Notes: generated from the sequence alone by a model not told the origin. 64,000 bases of DNA from Nocardioides campestrisoli (GCF_013624435.2 NZ_CP061768.1:2560001-2624000), one strand, 5' to 3'; counted from the first letter of the stretch, positions 31,513 to 40,540 are shown. Numbers and translations: made by a program.

Positions 31513-32361
31513 GTGACTCCCGTAGTGGCCGCGCCCGTCTCCCCCCGCCGTCCTGTTCCTGCCTCGATCGTCCGGCCGGAGTACGTCGACCGCCCCAAGC
31601 CGGCGCCGTTCGAGGGCTCGGAGGTCAAGGACGCGGAGACGATCGAGAAGATGCGCGTCGCCGGCCGGCTGGCCGCCCAGGCCCGCGAGCTCGTGGGCTC
31701 CCACGTGGCGCCGGGCGTGACCACCGACGAGCTGGACCGGATCGGCCACGAGTTCCTCTGCGACCACGGCGCCTACCCCTCCACCCTGGGCTACCGCGGC
31801 TTCCCGAAGTCGTTGTGCTCGAGCGTCAACGAGGTGATCTGCCACGGCATCCCCGACGCCCGCGTGGTGGAGGACGGCGACATCGTCAACATCGACATCA
31901 CCGCCTACCTGGACGGCGTCCACGGCGACACGAACGCCACGTTCCTGGCCGGCGACGTCGACGAGGAGTCACGCCTCCTGGTCGAGCGGACCAAGGAGGC
32001 GCTGGAGCGGGGCATCAAGGCGGTGCGCCCGGGTCGCCGGGTCAACGTGATCGGCCGGGTCATCGAGTCCTTCGCCAAGCGCTACGGCTACGGCGTGGTC
32101 CGCGAGTTCACCGGTCACGGGATCGGCACGTCGTTCCACTCCGGCCTGGTCATCCCCCACTACGACACCGACCACTACGACGACCTGATCGAGGTCGGGA
32201 TGACGTTCACCATCGAGCCGATGCTCAACCTCGGCACCCATGAGTGGGAGATGTGGGACGACGGCTGGACCGTGGTCACCAAGGACCTGCGTCGCAGCGC
32301 GCAGTTCGAGCACACGCTGCTGGTCACCGCGGACGGCGCCGAGGTGCTGACCAACCCCTGA
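31513..32361 (+). CDS. map: Methionine aminopeptidase type I (class 1c)
   Basis: A 282-residue enzyme removing the initiator methionine. The five metal ligands are visible: two Asp in [19 protein letters not shown] (~135-146), His in [11 protein letters not shown] (~208), and Glu in FTIEPML (~240) and QFEHT (~271). The N-terminal ~35 residues ([22 protein letters not shown]) are the proline-rich extension of the actinobacterial class 1c type. I chose the GTG at 31513, not the ATG at 31486, because it gives the family's usual start and follows a TACACT -10 by 7 nt. The ATG would overlap the divergent gene. Confidence 0.9.
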   Translation: MTPVVAAPVSPRRPVPASIVRPEYVDRPKPAPFEGSEVKDAETIEKMRVAGRLAAQARELVGSHVAPGVTTDELDRIGHEFLCDHGAYPSTLGYRGFPKSLCSSVNEVICHGIPDARVVEDGDIVNIDITAYLDGVHGDTNATFLAGDVDEESRLLVERTKEALERGIKAVRPGRRVNVIGRVIESFAKRYGYGVVREFTGHGIGTSFHSGLVIPHYDTDHYDDLIEVGMTFTIEPMLNLGTHEWEMWDDGWTVVTKDLRRSAQFEHTLLVTADGAEVLTNP

Positions 32362-32413
32362 GCCTGCTCGAGCAAGGCCGGCTCAGGCAGGGCCGAGCGG
32401 GGGTGGCGCTTGC

Positions 32414-32833
32414 TCAGCCACGGTCCTGTCGACGAGCGATCTCCTGCTCCACCCGGAAGACGGCGGCCCGGTGGTCGTAGTCGCCGGACATCACCGCCGC
32501 CAGGCGCAGGTGCGGGAGCGCCTCCTCCAGCTTTCCCTGGCGCTCCAGGACGCGGCCCAGCGCGTGCCGGGACCAGTCGTCGCTGGGGTTCTCCTCGACC
32601 AGCGACCGGAGCTCCTCCTCGGCCCTGCCGAGCTGGGCCCGGATCATCCAGGCCCAGGCGCGCAGCGTCCGCAGCCCGGTGTTCTCCGGCTCCGCCTCGA
32701 GGGCCGGCTCGAGCAGCCCGAGCGCCTCCTCCGGCGCGCGGCGCGCCAGCAGGTCGTACGCCGCGGCGTACGCCTTCTCGTGCTGCCGCATCCCGGGGAA
32801 GACCATCGGGGGGACCTGGTACTCCTGCTCCAT
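32414..32833 (-). CDS. Tetratricopeptide repeat protein
   Basis: A 139-residue helical protein with three TPR-like units: AAAYDLLARRAPEEALGLLEPALEAEPENTGL, LRAWAWMIRAQLGRAEEELRSLVEENPSDDW and ALGRVLERQGKLEEALPHLRLAAVM. It probably acts as a protein-protein interaction module; partners are unknown. It is divergent from rnpB, with starts about 50 bp apart. No clear ribosome binding site or TANNNT hexamer precedes the ATG. Confidence 0.75.
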   Translation of the reverse strand: MEQEYQVPPMVFPGMRQHEKAYAAAYDLLARRAPEEALGLLEPALEAEPENTGLRTLRAWAWMIRAQLGRAEEELRSLVEENPSDDWSRHALGRVLERQGKLEEALPHLRLAAVMSGDYDHRAAVFRVEQEIARRQDRG

Positions 32834-32871
32834 GTCGGGGTCAACGCGTCGGCCCGGAGCGAGATTCCCCT

Positions 32872-32883
32872 AGACTCGGGTCT
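32872..32883 (+). promoter_or_regulatory. rnpB -10 element
   Basis: TAGACT at 32872-32877 lies 6-7 nt before the predicted 5' end of RNase P RNA at 32884. No clear -35 element is seen. Confidence 0.5.
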
Positions 32884-33276
32884 GCGAATGGGTCAGCCGG
32901 GCGATCGCGTCGGCGCAGGAGACTGCGCTGCCGAGGAAAGTCCGGGCTCCACAGGGCAAGGTGGTGGGTAACACCCACCCGGGGTGACCCGCGGGAAAGT
33001 GCCACAGAGAACAGACCGCCGCTCTCCGGAGCGGTAAGGGTGAAACGGCGGTGCAAGAGACCACCAGCGCCCCGGGAGACCGGGGCGGCTAGGCAAACCC
33101 CACCTGGAGCAAGGTCAAGAAGTCACCCGTCCGCGGGTGACGCGTGCGCGTTCGAGGGCGGCCCGCCCGAGTGCACGGGTAGATCGCAGGAGGCGGCCGG
33201 CAACGGTCGTCGTAGATGGATGATCGCCCCCGCCTCACGGCGGGACAGAACCCGGCTTACAGGCTGACCCATTCGC
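32884..33276 (+). ncRNA. rnpB: RNase P RNA (bacterial class A)
   Basis: The catalytic RNA of RNase P, about 393 nt. The 5' end GCGAATGGGTCAGCC pairs perfectly with the 3' end GGCTGACCCATTCGC (P1 helix). The universal core is visible: GAGGAAAGTCCGGGCTCC (32933-32950; P3-P4 junction) and ACAGAACCCGGCTTACAG (33245-33262; the distal P4 strand). Internal landmarks include GGTAAGGGTGAAACGG and the AGACCGGGGCGGCTAGG region. Exact ends are inferred from P1 pairing. Confidence 0.95.
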
Positions 33277-33281
33277 TCCAG

Positions 33282-33313
33282 CCCTGTGTCCTGCGGAAAC
33301 GCAGGTCACAGGG
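33282..33313 (+). terminator. rnpB terminator hairpin
   Basis: A 14-bp stem with one T-T mismatch (CCCTGTGTCCTGCG / CGCAGGTCACAGGG) and a GAAA tetraloop, starting 6 nt after the end of RNase P RNA. Confidence 0.7.
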
Positions 33314-33442
33314 AAGTGCTGTGCCCCGTGGTGGCCGCGCTCCCCCCAGATGCCGGCAGACGCCGTCGATGACGCCGTCGCCGACCGGGATCGTCCTCGT
33401 CGAGGAAGGCGCCTCGCGCGGGGCGCGGATCGTCTCGGGCCC

Positions 33443-33685
33443 TCAAGTCGAGGCAAGCCAGGCTGACGCCCGAGCAGCAGCGGACTCGTAGCGTGCCGGC
33501 ACGGTTGCCAGCCTAGCCGCGATCACCGAACGATCCACTAGCTCAGAGACTGACCGTCGCGCCCTCGGGCAACTGGCTCTCATCAAAAGTACCGAGGATG
33601 GCCTGCGACCCGACGATGATCACCTCCGGTCGGCCGATGATCTGGCACGCGTCCGGATCGCGTGCTCAAGCTGGTCGCGGCGCAT
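33443..33685 (-). pseudogene. Remnant of a nucleotidyltransferase toxin (DUF6036-like)
   Basis: This is what is left of the gene downstream of the HTH antitoxin-like gene; its ATG overlaps that gene's TGA by one base. The reading starts MRRDQLEHAIRT, then needs a +1 correction (one missing base near 33648) to continue QIIGRPEVIIVGSQAILGTF and DESQLPEGATVSL before a stop at 33543-33545. The GSQAILG motif is the nucleotidyltransferase signature of DUF6036-type proteins paired with HTH partners. In the next frame, DRSVIAARLATVPARYESAA and ARASAWLAST end at 33443 and look like the original C-terminus, so most of the middle is deleted. The C-terminal part is less certain. The remaining ~130 bp to the rnpB terminator hold nothing recognisable. 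Confidence 0.6.
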
Positions 33686-34212
33686 CAGCCGGCTCGCTTC
33701 AGACCCCGGAGGACCTCAAGACGCTCGACGTCCGGGAGCAGTCCACCCATCGGCGAGACCTCGCGCATCTCGATCGAGTCGCGGTCCAGGCCCGTCATCG
33801 CCTGTCGGAGCCCACGGAGGTCACGACGATCGATCAGGTCCTGCCAGCGCTCGATGTTGTCGAGGTGGACGCTCCCCCGCACCGACGTGCGTTCGCGCTC
33901 GAGATTCCGCCGTAGCGTCGGGAGCCACTCCTCCAGAGTCTCGCGGGTGAGGTGGGTGGACAGCTGTCGGTGCAGGCTCCAGGACCGTCGCTCGGAGTGC
34001 GTCAGCTCGGGGCTCACCGGGCGCCGGACCACCTCGAGCCGGTGGCCCATGCACGAGAGCAGCCGGTCGAGCTGTTCGTCGCTGAGGTCAACCCTGCCGG
34101 AGAGGAACTGGCTGATGCTCGGCTGGTGCACCCCACTGATTCGCGACAGCGTCGTCTGGGTGGTGCCGGTCTGCAGCATCACCTGACGGAGGATGTCACG
34201 TCGCGAGGACAT
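33685..34212 (-). CDS. XRE-type HTH protein, probable antitoxin
   Basis: A 175-residue protein with an N-terminal Cro/CI helix-turn-helix (residues 5-60: DILRQVMLQTGTTQTTLSRISGVHQPSISQFLSGR). Its C-terminal domain ends DSIEMREVSPMGGLLPDVERLEVLRGL, a tail typical of HTH partners of nucleotidyltransferase toxins. It is intact, whereas the overlapping downstream toxin is broken. A 17-bp palindrome (34222-34238) overlaps its TATGTT -10, which ends 6 nt before the ATG, so the gene is probably leaderless and autorepressed. Confidence 0.75.
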   Translation of the reverse strand: MSSRRDILRQVMLQTGTTQTTLSRISGVHQPSISQFLSGRVDLSDEQLDRLLSCMGHRLEVVRRPVSPELTHSERRSWSLHRQLSTHLTRETLEEWLPTLRRNLERERTSVRGSVHLDNIERWQDLIDRRDLRGLRQAMTGLDRDSIEMREVSPMGGLLPDVERLEVLRGLKRAG

Positions 34213-34221
34213 GAAATCAAC

Positions 34222-34238
34222 ATAGCAACGATTGCTAT
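34222..34238. promoter_or_regulatory. Operator of the HTH antitoxin-like gene
   Basis: Perfect inverted repeat ATAGCAA-CGA-TTGCTAT. It overlaps the candidate -10 (TATGTT, 34224-34219 on the minus strand), a position suited to autorepression. Confidence 0.7.
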
Positions 34239-34327
34239 ATCCTCGGGCATCACCATCCAGACCCAGTAGACACGCCTGGGGGCTGGGAGTCTGCCTGCCG
34301 ACCTGCGGCGGCCACCACGCTCAGAGG

Positions 34328-34350
34328 CCGAACCCTCGAGGTCGGTTCGG
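34328..34350 (-). terminator. Hairpin after the WS/DGAT gene
   Basis: CCGAACC (34328-34334) pairs with GGTTCGG (34344-34350) across a 9-nt loop, 20 bp past the end of the acyltransferase gene. The stem is short and no U-tract is present. Confidence 0.35.
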
Positions 34351-34369
34351 GGGCGCGGACGCACCAGGC

Positions 34370-35716
34370 TTACTCGTGGACGGTGAGTCCCGTCAGCTCG
34401 CCTGCGAGCGCGTCGGCGACCAGCGCGTGGTCGGGCATGCAGTCCGGGTCGTACACGACCGCGATCAGCAGTCGTCCTGCGTATGAGAGCACGTCGAAGG
34501 AGACGGTGACGTTCCCGGGGACGGTCGCGATCGGCACCAGCCGGCGGACCCGGGTGCCGGCGATCGCAACCGGTTCCGCCGGGCCACGCAGATTGGTGAG
34601 GAAGGTGTGCACCAGCCGTTGACGACGTACGAACCACTGGAAGATCCCGACCGCGGCCAGGCCACGGAAGAGCACCGAGAGCACGGCGCCTGAGCTGGCG
34701 CGCGGAGCAAGCGTGCCGAGGCGGGCGCGCTGGTCACGGACCGCGGCGAGCCTGAGTGCTGGGTCCTCGTCCAGCGGTACCGCGACGGGGAGTACGCCGA
34801 CCTGGTTGCCGAGGTCTGCGGACGAGGTGGCCGACCGGCCGCTCACGGGGACCGAGATCAGCACGTGGTCGAGCTGCTCGTCGCGAGCAGCGAGGAGGCG
34901 TCGCAGCGCTCCGCTCACGGCCACGAGCAGCAGGTCGTTCACGGTCGCGCCATGCGCGTGGGCGGCCGCGACGACTGGCGCGAGGTCTACCTCGACCATC
35001 TCGACGCACCGACTCGACGACGTGGGCTGCAACAGGCTCGTCCGGCCCGCCTCCCGGCGGGGGATGCCACCGAGCTCGCGCAGGCCGGCGACGAGACCGC
35101 GAACCGTGTTCGGTGCCGAGCGGAGCCCCGACCACCGCCGGGTCCAGGCGTCGCGGGCGAGCTCGCGGCGACTCGGCGCAGGACTCGGCGCAGGACTCGG
35201 CGCAGGACTCGGCGCAGGAATCGGGGTGCCCTGGGGCCCACGGGTGTCGTCGCTGTCGACCAGCTCGACCAGGACCGCCAGTCCACCGATGCCGTCGGCG
35301 AGCACGTGGTGCATCACCACCGCCAGGCCGCGGGCGCGACCAGCTGTGTCGGCGTACACCACCGCACGCCACAGCGGACGGTCGCGCGGTAGTCGCCGGA
35401 GGACGTCGTCGACCGCGGTGCCGACAAGCCCGGCATCCCCGGACGGCGCGGTCGCGATGGTGACGAGGCCTTTGGTGCCGAGAGGTGCGGCCTCCCAGTA
35501 GGGCCGTCCGCAGCCCCAGGGTGCACGTCGCAGCCGGTCACCGAGACGCGGGACGCGGGCAAGCCGTTGCTCGACGACCGAGGCCAGCTCTGCAGCGCTC
35601 GGCCCGCTGTCCTCCTCGAGGAGCAGGGCTGCGCCGACCTGCATCGGCACCGGTCCGCGGTCCGTGGCGACACTGGTCAGGTCGTTCGTCGAAAGCCGCG
35701 TGATCGGCAAGCCCAC
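34370..35716 (-). CDS. Wax ester synthase/diacylglycerol acyltransferase (WS/DGAT)
   Basis: A 448-residue O-acyltransferase of the actinobacterial WS/DGAT family, which makes triacylglycerol or wax esters from acyl-CoA. The active-site motif HHxxxDG is seen as VMHHVLADGIGG (about residues 134-145). Other family features are RLRRAPWGCGRPYW, NDLLLVAVSGALRRLL and the C-terminal TNLRGPAEPVAIAGTRV and VSFDVLSYAGRLLIAVVYDPDCM. A PAPS repeat linker occupies about residues 167-182. TACTGT ends 6 nt before the GTG start (leaderless). Confidence 0.85.
   Translation of the reverse strand: MGLPITRLSTNDLTSVATDRGPVPMQVGAALLLEEDSGPSAAELASVVEQRLARVPRLGDRLRRAPWGCGRPYWEAAPLGTKGLVTIATAPSGDAGLVGTAVDDVLRRLPRDRPLWRAVVYADTAGRARGLAVVMHHVLADGIGGLAVLVELVDSDDTRGPQGTPIPAPSPAPSPAPSPAPSRRELARDAWTRRWSGLRSAPNTVRGLVAGLRELGGIPRREAGRTSLLQPTSSSRCVEMVEVDLAPVVAAAHAHGATVNDLLLVAVSGALRRLLAARDEQLDHVLISVPVSGRSATSSADLGNQVGVLPVAVPLDEDPALRLAAVRDQRARLGTLAPRASSGAVLSVLFRGLAAVGIFQWFVRRQRLVHTFLTNLRGPAEPVAIAGTRVRRLVPIATVPGNVTVSFDVLSYAGRLLIAVVYDPDCMPDHALVADALAGELTGLTVHE
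35171..35218. repeat. Four perfect 12-bp tandem repeats
   Basis: Four identical copies of ACTCGGCGCAGG, encoding a PAPS-type linker in the WS/DGAT protein on the minus strand. A decayed fifth copy follows. Perfect identity suggests recent slippage and possible copy-number variation. Confidence 0.85.
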
Positions 35717-35821
35717 GACTCAACAGTAGGCCTCGGTCCTGCGGCCAGCAGTGCCACGAGGAGCCCCGGGAGGGTCCAACGACTCGGTTCGCATTCGCAT
35801 GACCTGGCTAGCGTGGACCGT

Positions 35822-36478
35822 GTGAGCGAACTCACCGTGGTCCCGGTCCGCCCTCCCGTCCGGGGAGCCGTCATCGTCCTCGACGTGGCGGCCAAGACGA
35901 TGTTGCTGCTCCTGCTGATGACCGCGCTCCGGTACCCGGAGCTGGGCCATCTCCAGGGCAAGGGCGCGACCGCCCGGGCGGTCGGCTACCCGTTGGCGGC
36001 GTTCATCATCCCGGCCGCGTGGTTCCTCCTCTGGCGCCGCCGGGTGACGTTCCCGTGGATCGTGGACCTGCTGGTGACCCTCACCTGCTTCACGGACACG
36101 CTGGGCAACCGGATGGACCTCTACGACACGATCCGGCGATTCGACGACCTGATGCACTTCGTCAACACCGGGGCGCTGACGGCTGCGTTCATCCTCCTCA
36201 CCATGTCGCCGCAGGCGTCCCGAGGGCAGGTGTTCGAGCGCTCGCTGGCCTTCGGCGTCACCGCGGCGCTCGGCTGGGAGATCGCCGAGTACTACGCCTT
36301 CCTCAGCACCTCGGGCGTGATCGACCGGTACGCCGACACGCTGGGAGACATGGCGCTCGGTTCGCTCGGCTCGGTGGCCGCGGGGCAGCTCGTGTACTGG
36401 GCCTGGCAGCACCACCACCTCCTGACTGCCGGGCCACAACCACTGAACAGGGCGCCGAGCAGGAGCACTGAGTTCTGA
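35822..36478 (+). CDS. DUF2238/YjdF-like membrane protein
   Basis: A 218-residue protein with about six membrane segments. RRFDDLMHFVNTGALTAAFILL (about residues 105-126), GWEIAEYYAFLSTSGVIDRYADTLGDMALGSLGSVAAGQ (about 150-188) and acidic/His residues within the segments resemble DUF2238 (YjdF-like) proteins of unknown function. I chose the GTG at 35822 because a TAGCGT hexamer ends 7 nt upstream and the residues before it are non-conserved. It is divergent from the WS/DGAT gene. Confidence 0.7.
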   Translation: MSELTVVPVRPPVRGAVIVLDVAAKTMLLLLLMTALRYPELGHLQGKGATARAVGYPLAAFIIPAAWFLLWRRRVTFPWIVDLLVTLTCFTDTLGNRMDLYDTIRRFDDLMHFVNTGALTAAFILLTMSPQASRGQVFERSLAFGVTAALGWEIAEYYAFLSTSGVIDRYADTLGDMALGSLGSVAAGQLVYWAWQHHHLLTAGPQPLNRAPSRSTEF

Positions 36479-36496
36479 GCAGGGAGAGCCTGCCAG

Positions 36497-39046
36497 TCAC
36501 CGTCGGGGCGTGTTCGTACGTCGGGTGGCCGGCGCGGTGCGCGGGTCCTCGGGCCACGCGTGCTTGGGGTAGCGCCCGCGCAGGTCGGCACGCACGCCCG
36601 GGTAGCCGTTGTCCCAGAAGGAGTCCAGGTCGGCCGTGATCGCTGCCGGGCGGCGCGCGGGCGAGAGCAGGTGCAGCAGGAGCGGGACGCGCCCGTCCGC
36701 GAGCGCCGGCACCGCGGTCCAGCCGAACACCTCCTGCAGCCGCACCGCGAGCACCGGCTGCTCGGCGGAGTAGTCGATCCGCACGCTCGACCCGCTGGGC
36801 ACCTCCACCCGCTCGGGCGCCAGCTCGTCGAGCCGGCCAGCCTGGGGCCACGGCAACAGCGCCCGGAGCGCGGCAGCGACGTCGATCCGGCGCAGGTCCT
36901 GGGCCGACCGGACCCGTGCCAGCTGCGACCCCAGCCACGACTCGAGATCCTGTGTCAGCGCCTCGTCACTCACGTCGGACCACGGGTCGCCGAGAGCCCG
37001 GTGCAGGAAGGCGAGGCGGGCACGCAGCGCGACGGCCGCCTCCGACCAGGTGAGCAGACCGATCCCCTCACTCCTCAGGGCCTCCCGAATCGCGGCGGTC
37101 ACCGCCTGCGCCGGTGGCTCGGTCAGCGGGACGGAGCCGAGCTCGATCGCGCCCAACAGCCTGCGTCGGCGGGCCAGCACCCGCCCGCCGGTCCAGGTGA
37201 CCTCGTCCACCTCGGTCCACAGGGAGCCCGCCGCCTCCAGCGCGAGGTCCTCGGTGAGCGGGGCCGCCGCCCGGATCCGCGCCTCACGTTGGCCTGCGCG
37301 CCGCTCCGCGTCGCCGACGGCGAGCCACTCCAGGCCAGCCAGAGGACCGGGATCCCTCGGGTCGAGCGCCGCGCCCGTCCCGGATGTCATCAGATAGCTC
37401 GAGGCACCGGAGCGCTTGCGCGCGATCCGGTCCGGGTGCGCCAGGGCCACCACCAGTCCGACGGCGACGTCGTCGGTCAGCGACCGTCCGGCACCGGGCT
37501 TCACTCCCCCGTCCCCGTCGACGTGCTCGGCCGCGATCCTCTCCAGACGCTTCACCTGGGTCCGCCACGACCCGGACCGCTGGCCCGAGCGCAGCGACCG
37601 CAACGCTGCGACGAGATCGGCGCCGGGAGCGCGCACGTCCTCGCTCAGCAGCGCGACCACCTCGGCGGCCCGCCTGCCCCCGACCAGAGGCGCCCCGTCG
37701 AGCAGGGCCCGCGCCAGCCGCGGGTCGACCGGCACGCCGGCGATCAGCCGGCCTCGTGGGGTGGCGTGGCCGTCGTCGGTCATCGCGCCCAGCTCGACCA
37801 GCACCTCCCGGGCGGCCGACAGCGCGTGCGCCGGCGGCTGGTCGAGCAGCGCCAGGTCGCGGACGTCCCGGCTCCCCCAGCACGCCACCTCCAGGGCGAA
37901 GCCCGTCAGGTCGGCGGTGGCGATCTCGGGCTCCGGGTGCGCGGGCAGGTGCGCGTGCTCCGCCTCGGACCAGCACCGCAGCACGGCCCCCGGTCCCAGA
38001 CGTCCGGCCCGGCCCGCCCGTTGCTCGGCCGCAGCCCGGCTCACCGCGACGGTGACCAGGGAGGCCAGTCCGCGACGGTGGTCGGTGCGCGGCTCGCGGG
38101 AGAACCCGGCGTCCACCACGACGCGAACCCCGGGCACCGTCAGCGACGACTCGGCCACGGCGGTCGAGACGATCACCCGACGGCGCGGGCCCTCGCCCCC
38201 ACGGTTCTCCCCCAGCGCCCGGTCCTGCTCGGCGGCGGAGAGACGTCCGTGCAGGGCGTGCACGTCCGCGTCCACGCCGCCGAGGCGACGCACGGTCGCC
38301 TCGACCTCCGCGACACCCGGCACGAAGACCAGGACGTCGCCCTCGTGCTCGGCGAGCGCCCGGCGCACGGTCGCAGCGACGTGGTCGTGGAAGGCCGGGG
38401 TGATCCCCCGGTCGTCGGTACGGCGCAGCCCCGCCGGCAGCGGGCACCAGACCGTCTGGACCGGGTGCAGGGCACCCGGCACGTCGATGACCGGGGCAGG
38501 CTCGTCGCCTCCACCGAGCAGGGCTGCCGTCTGTTCGGCCTCGAGGGTGGCCGACATCGCCACCAGCGACAGGTCCTCCCGCAGGTTGGCCCGGACGTCG
38601 ATCAGCAGCGCCAGGGTCAGGTCGGCGTCGAGGTGGCGCTCATGCACCTCGTCGAGCACGACCGCCCCGACCCCGGCCAGCTCGGGATCGTGCTGGAGGC
38701 GACGGAGCAGCAGGCCGGTCGTGACCACCTCGACCCGGGTACGTCGACTCGTGCGCCTGTCTCCGCGTACCGAGTATCCGACCGTCTCCCCCACCGGTTC
38801 GCCCAGCAGGTGAGCCAACCGACGGGCGGCAGCGCGAGCCGCGAGGCGGCTGGGCTGGGTGACGACGACTCGTCCGGCGACGACGTCGGCGACCGCGGGT
38901 GGGACCAACGTCGTCTTGCCGGTGCCGGGCGGCGCGTGGACCACCGCGACCCCACGGCTCCGGACCGCCTCGTCGAGAGCGGCAAGGCCCGCGGTGACCG
39001 GGAGGTCGGGAGGTGCGTCGAGCAGGCTGCGCAGCGGGTCGGGCAC
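36497..39046 (-). CDS. hrpB: ATP-dependent RNA helicase HrpB
   Basis: An 849-residue DEAH-type helicase. Walker A is HAPPGTGKTTLVPP (about residues 41-54), the DEVH box is VVLDEVHERHLDADL (~131), motif III is SATLEAEQ and motif VI is EQRAGRAGRLGPG (~345). The C-terminal HrpB domain ends TADLDSFWDNGYPGVRADLRGRYPKHAWPEDP, which is diagnostic. Its cellular role is not settled (RNA processing or ribosome related). The GTG start at 39046 is the best in-frame choice, but AGGAG lies only 1 nt away, so the true start may differ slightly. Confidence 0.9.
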   Translation of the reverse strand: MPDPLRSLLDAPPDLPVTAGLAALDEAVRSRGVAVVHAPPGTGKTTLVPPAVADVVAGRVVVTQPSRLAARAAARRLAHLLGEPVGETVGYSVRGDRRTSRRTRVEVVTTGLLLRRLQHDPELAGVGAVVLDEVHERHLDADLTLALLIDVRANLREDLSLVAMSATLEAEQTAALLGGGDEPAPVIDVPGALHPVQTVWCPLPAGLRRTDDRGITPAFHDHVAATVRRALAEHEGDVLVFVPGVAEVEATVRRLGGVDADVHALHGRLSAAEQDRALGENRGGEGPRRRVIVSTAVAESSLTVPGVRVVVDAGFSREPRTDHRRGLASLVTVAVSRAAAEQRAGRAGRLGPGAVLRCWSEAEHAHLPAHPEPEIATADLTGFALEVACWGSRDVRDLALLDQPPAHALSAAREVLVELGAMTDDGHATPRGRLIAGVPVDPRLARALLDGAPLVGGRRAAEVVALLSEDVRAPGADLVAALRSLRSGQRSGSWRTQVKRLERIAAEHVDGDGGVKPGAGRSLTDDVAVGLVVALAHPDRIARKRSGASSYLMTSGTGAALDPRDPGPLAGLEWLAVGDAERRAGQREARIRAAAPLTEDLALEAAGSLWTEVDEVTWTGGRVLARRRRLLGAIELGSVPLTEPPAQAVTAAIREALRSEGIGLLTWSEAAVALRARLAFLHRALGDPWSDVSDEALTQDLESWLGSQLARVRSAQDLRRIDVAAALRALLPWPQAGRLDELAPERVEVPSGSSVRIDYSAEQPVLAVRLQEVFGWTAVPALADGRVPLLLHLLSPARRPAAITADLDSFWDNGYPGVRADLRGRYPKHAWPEDPRTAPATRRTNTPRR

Positions 39047-39187
39047 TCCTGCAGTGTGCCCGACGCGCCCGACCGGGACTCGGCCTGCCCAGGCCGAGAG
39101 GATCCTCGGCTCGGACCGATTGACGCCTCGGGGGCGAGGGTGTCTAGTGGTGGGGTCGGCTCGGCGGCCCGAGGCAGGGAGCAGACG

Positions 39188-40540
39188 ATGACTGCAGCGA
39201 AGTACCTCGACGGCAACTTTGCGCCGGTGGCCACTGAGGTGACCGCCACGGAGCTCGAGGTCACGGGCGCGGTGCCGCCGGACCTGGCGGGCAGGTACAT
39301 CCGCACCGGGCCGAACCCGTTCGCAGCCCAGGACGACACGTACCACTGGTTCGCTGGCGACGGGATGGTGCACGGCGTCGACCTGCACGGCGGCCGGCCG
39401 CGCTGGTACCGCAACCGCTGGGTGCGCAGTCCCGAGGCCAGCGCGTACCTCGGTGCGTCCCCCGTACCCCGCGAGGACGGCGGGTGGTACTCCGGCTCGG
39501 GAAACACCAACGTGTTCGCCCACGCCGGCCGGATCCTGGCCGTCACCGAGGGATCGCTGCCCTACGAGCTGACGGGCGAGCTGGACACGGTCGCCACGCG
39601 CAACTTCGGCGGCCCTCTCCCTGCCGGCCTCAACGCTCACCCCAAGTTCGACCCGGACAGCGGCGAGATGCACGTGATGAGCTACGGGTTCGACAACCCC
39701 GCCATGCGCTACCACGTGATCGACCCCGCCGGGGAGCTCGTCAGCACGGTCGACATCGACCTTCCGGCTCCGGTCATGGTCCACGACATGGGCCTGACCG
39801 CCTCCCGGGTCGTGCTCTTCGACCTGCCGGTGCTCTTCGACCTGGAGCTCGCCCTCCAGAGCGTTGCCCTGCCCTTCCGCTGGCGTCCCGACAACGGGGC
39901 CCGGGTCGGGCTCCTGCCCCGGGCGGGCACCGGGTCCGACGTCGTGTGGATCGACGTCGAGCCGTGCTTCGTCTACCACCCCCTCAACGCCTTCGACGTC
40001 GGTGATCGGGTGGTCATCGACCTGGTGGTGCACGACCACGCCTTCGCCGAGGACGGCGAGCCCGTGTCCGACCGCTCCCGCCTGGAGCGCTGGACGATCG
40101 ACCCGCGCTCACGCAAGGTCCTCACCGAGACGATCGACGATCGCGGTACGGAGTTCCCGCGCGGGGACGAACGACTCACTGGCCGCCCCCACCGCTACGG
40201 CTACACGATCGGGGCATCCTCGGTGCGCGACCTGGGCGCCCTAGGTGATGACCCTCGGACCGCTGTGCGCAAGCACGACCTCGTCGGCGGCACCACCGTC
40301 GAGCTGGACCTGGGCCCGGGCCGCATCGCCAGCGAGATGGTGTTCGTCCCGGCCGGCCGCGCGGCCGGCGAGGACGACGGCTGGCTCATGGGCTACGTCT
40401 ACGACGCCGCGCGCGACGCCAGCGACCTGGTGATCATCGATGCCCACGACTTCGCACAACCGGTGGCCACCGTCCATCTGCCGGCCCGGGTGCCGCAGGG
40501 ATTCCACGGGAGCTGGATCCCCGACTCCGCCCTCGTCTGA
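39188..40540 (+). CDS. Carotenoid oxygenase (carotenoid cleavage dioxygenase family)
   Basis: A 450-residue seven-bladed-propeller non-haem iron oxygenase. The four iron-ligand histidines can be placed in AHPKFDPDSGEMHVM (~155), PVMVHDMGLT (~200), FVYHPLNAFD (~262) and QGFHGSWIPD (~441). GRYIRTGPNPFAA and HWFAGDGMVHGV are family hallmarks. Such enzymes cleave carotenoid, apocarotenoid or stilbene double bonds; the substrate is unknown, and no carotenoid synthesis gene is nearby. AGGGAG precedes the ATG. Confidence 0.9.
   Translation: MTAAKYLDGNFAPVATEVTATELEVTGAVPPDLAGRYIRTGPNPFAAQDDTYHWFAGDGMVHGVDLHGGRPRWYRNRWVRSPEASAYLGASPVPREDGGWYSGSGNTNVFAHAGRILAVTEGSLPYELTGELDTVATRNFGGPLPAGLNAHPKFDPDSGEMHVMSYGFDNPAMRYHVIDPAGELVSTVDIDLPAPVMVHDMGLTASRVVLFDLPVLFDLELALQSVALPFRWRPDNGARVGLLPRAGTGSDVVWIDVEPCFVYHPLNAFDVGDRVVIDLVVHDHAFAEDGEPVSDRSRLERWTIDPRSRKVLTETIDDRGTEFPRGDERLTGRPHRYGYTIGASSVRDLGALGDDPRTAVRKHDLVGGTTVELDLGPGRIASEMVFVPAGRAAGEDDGWLMGYVYDAARDASDLVIIDAHDFAQPVATVHLPARVPQGFHGSWIPDSALV

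Noticed and set aside
36560..39187. Long plus-strand frame antisense to hrpB leading into the carotenoid oxygenase
   Set aside because: hrpB on the minus strand has all helicase motifs; the plus frame upstream of 39188 is low-complexity shadow.
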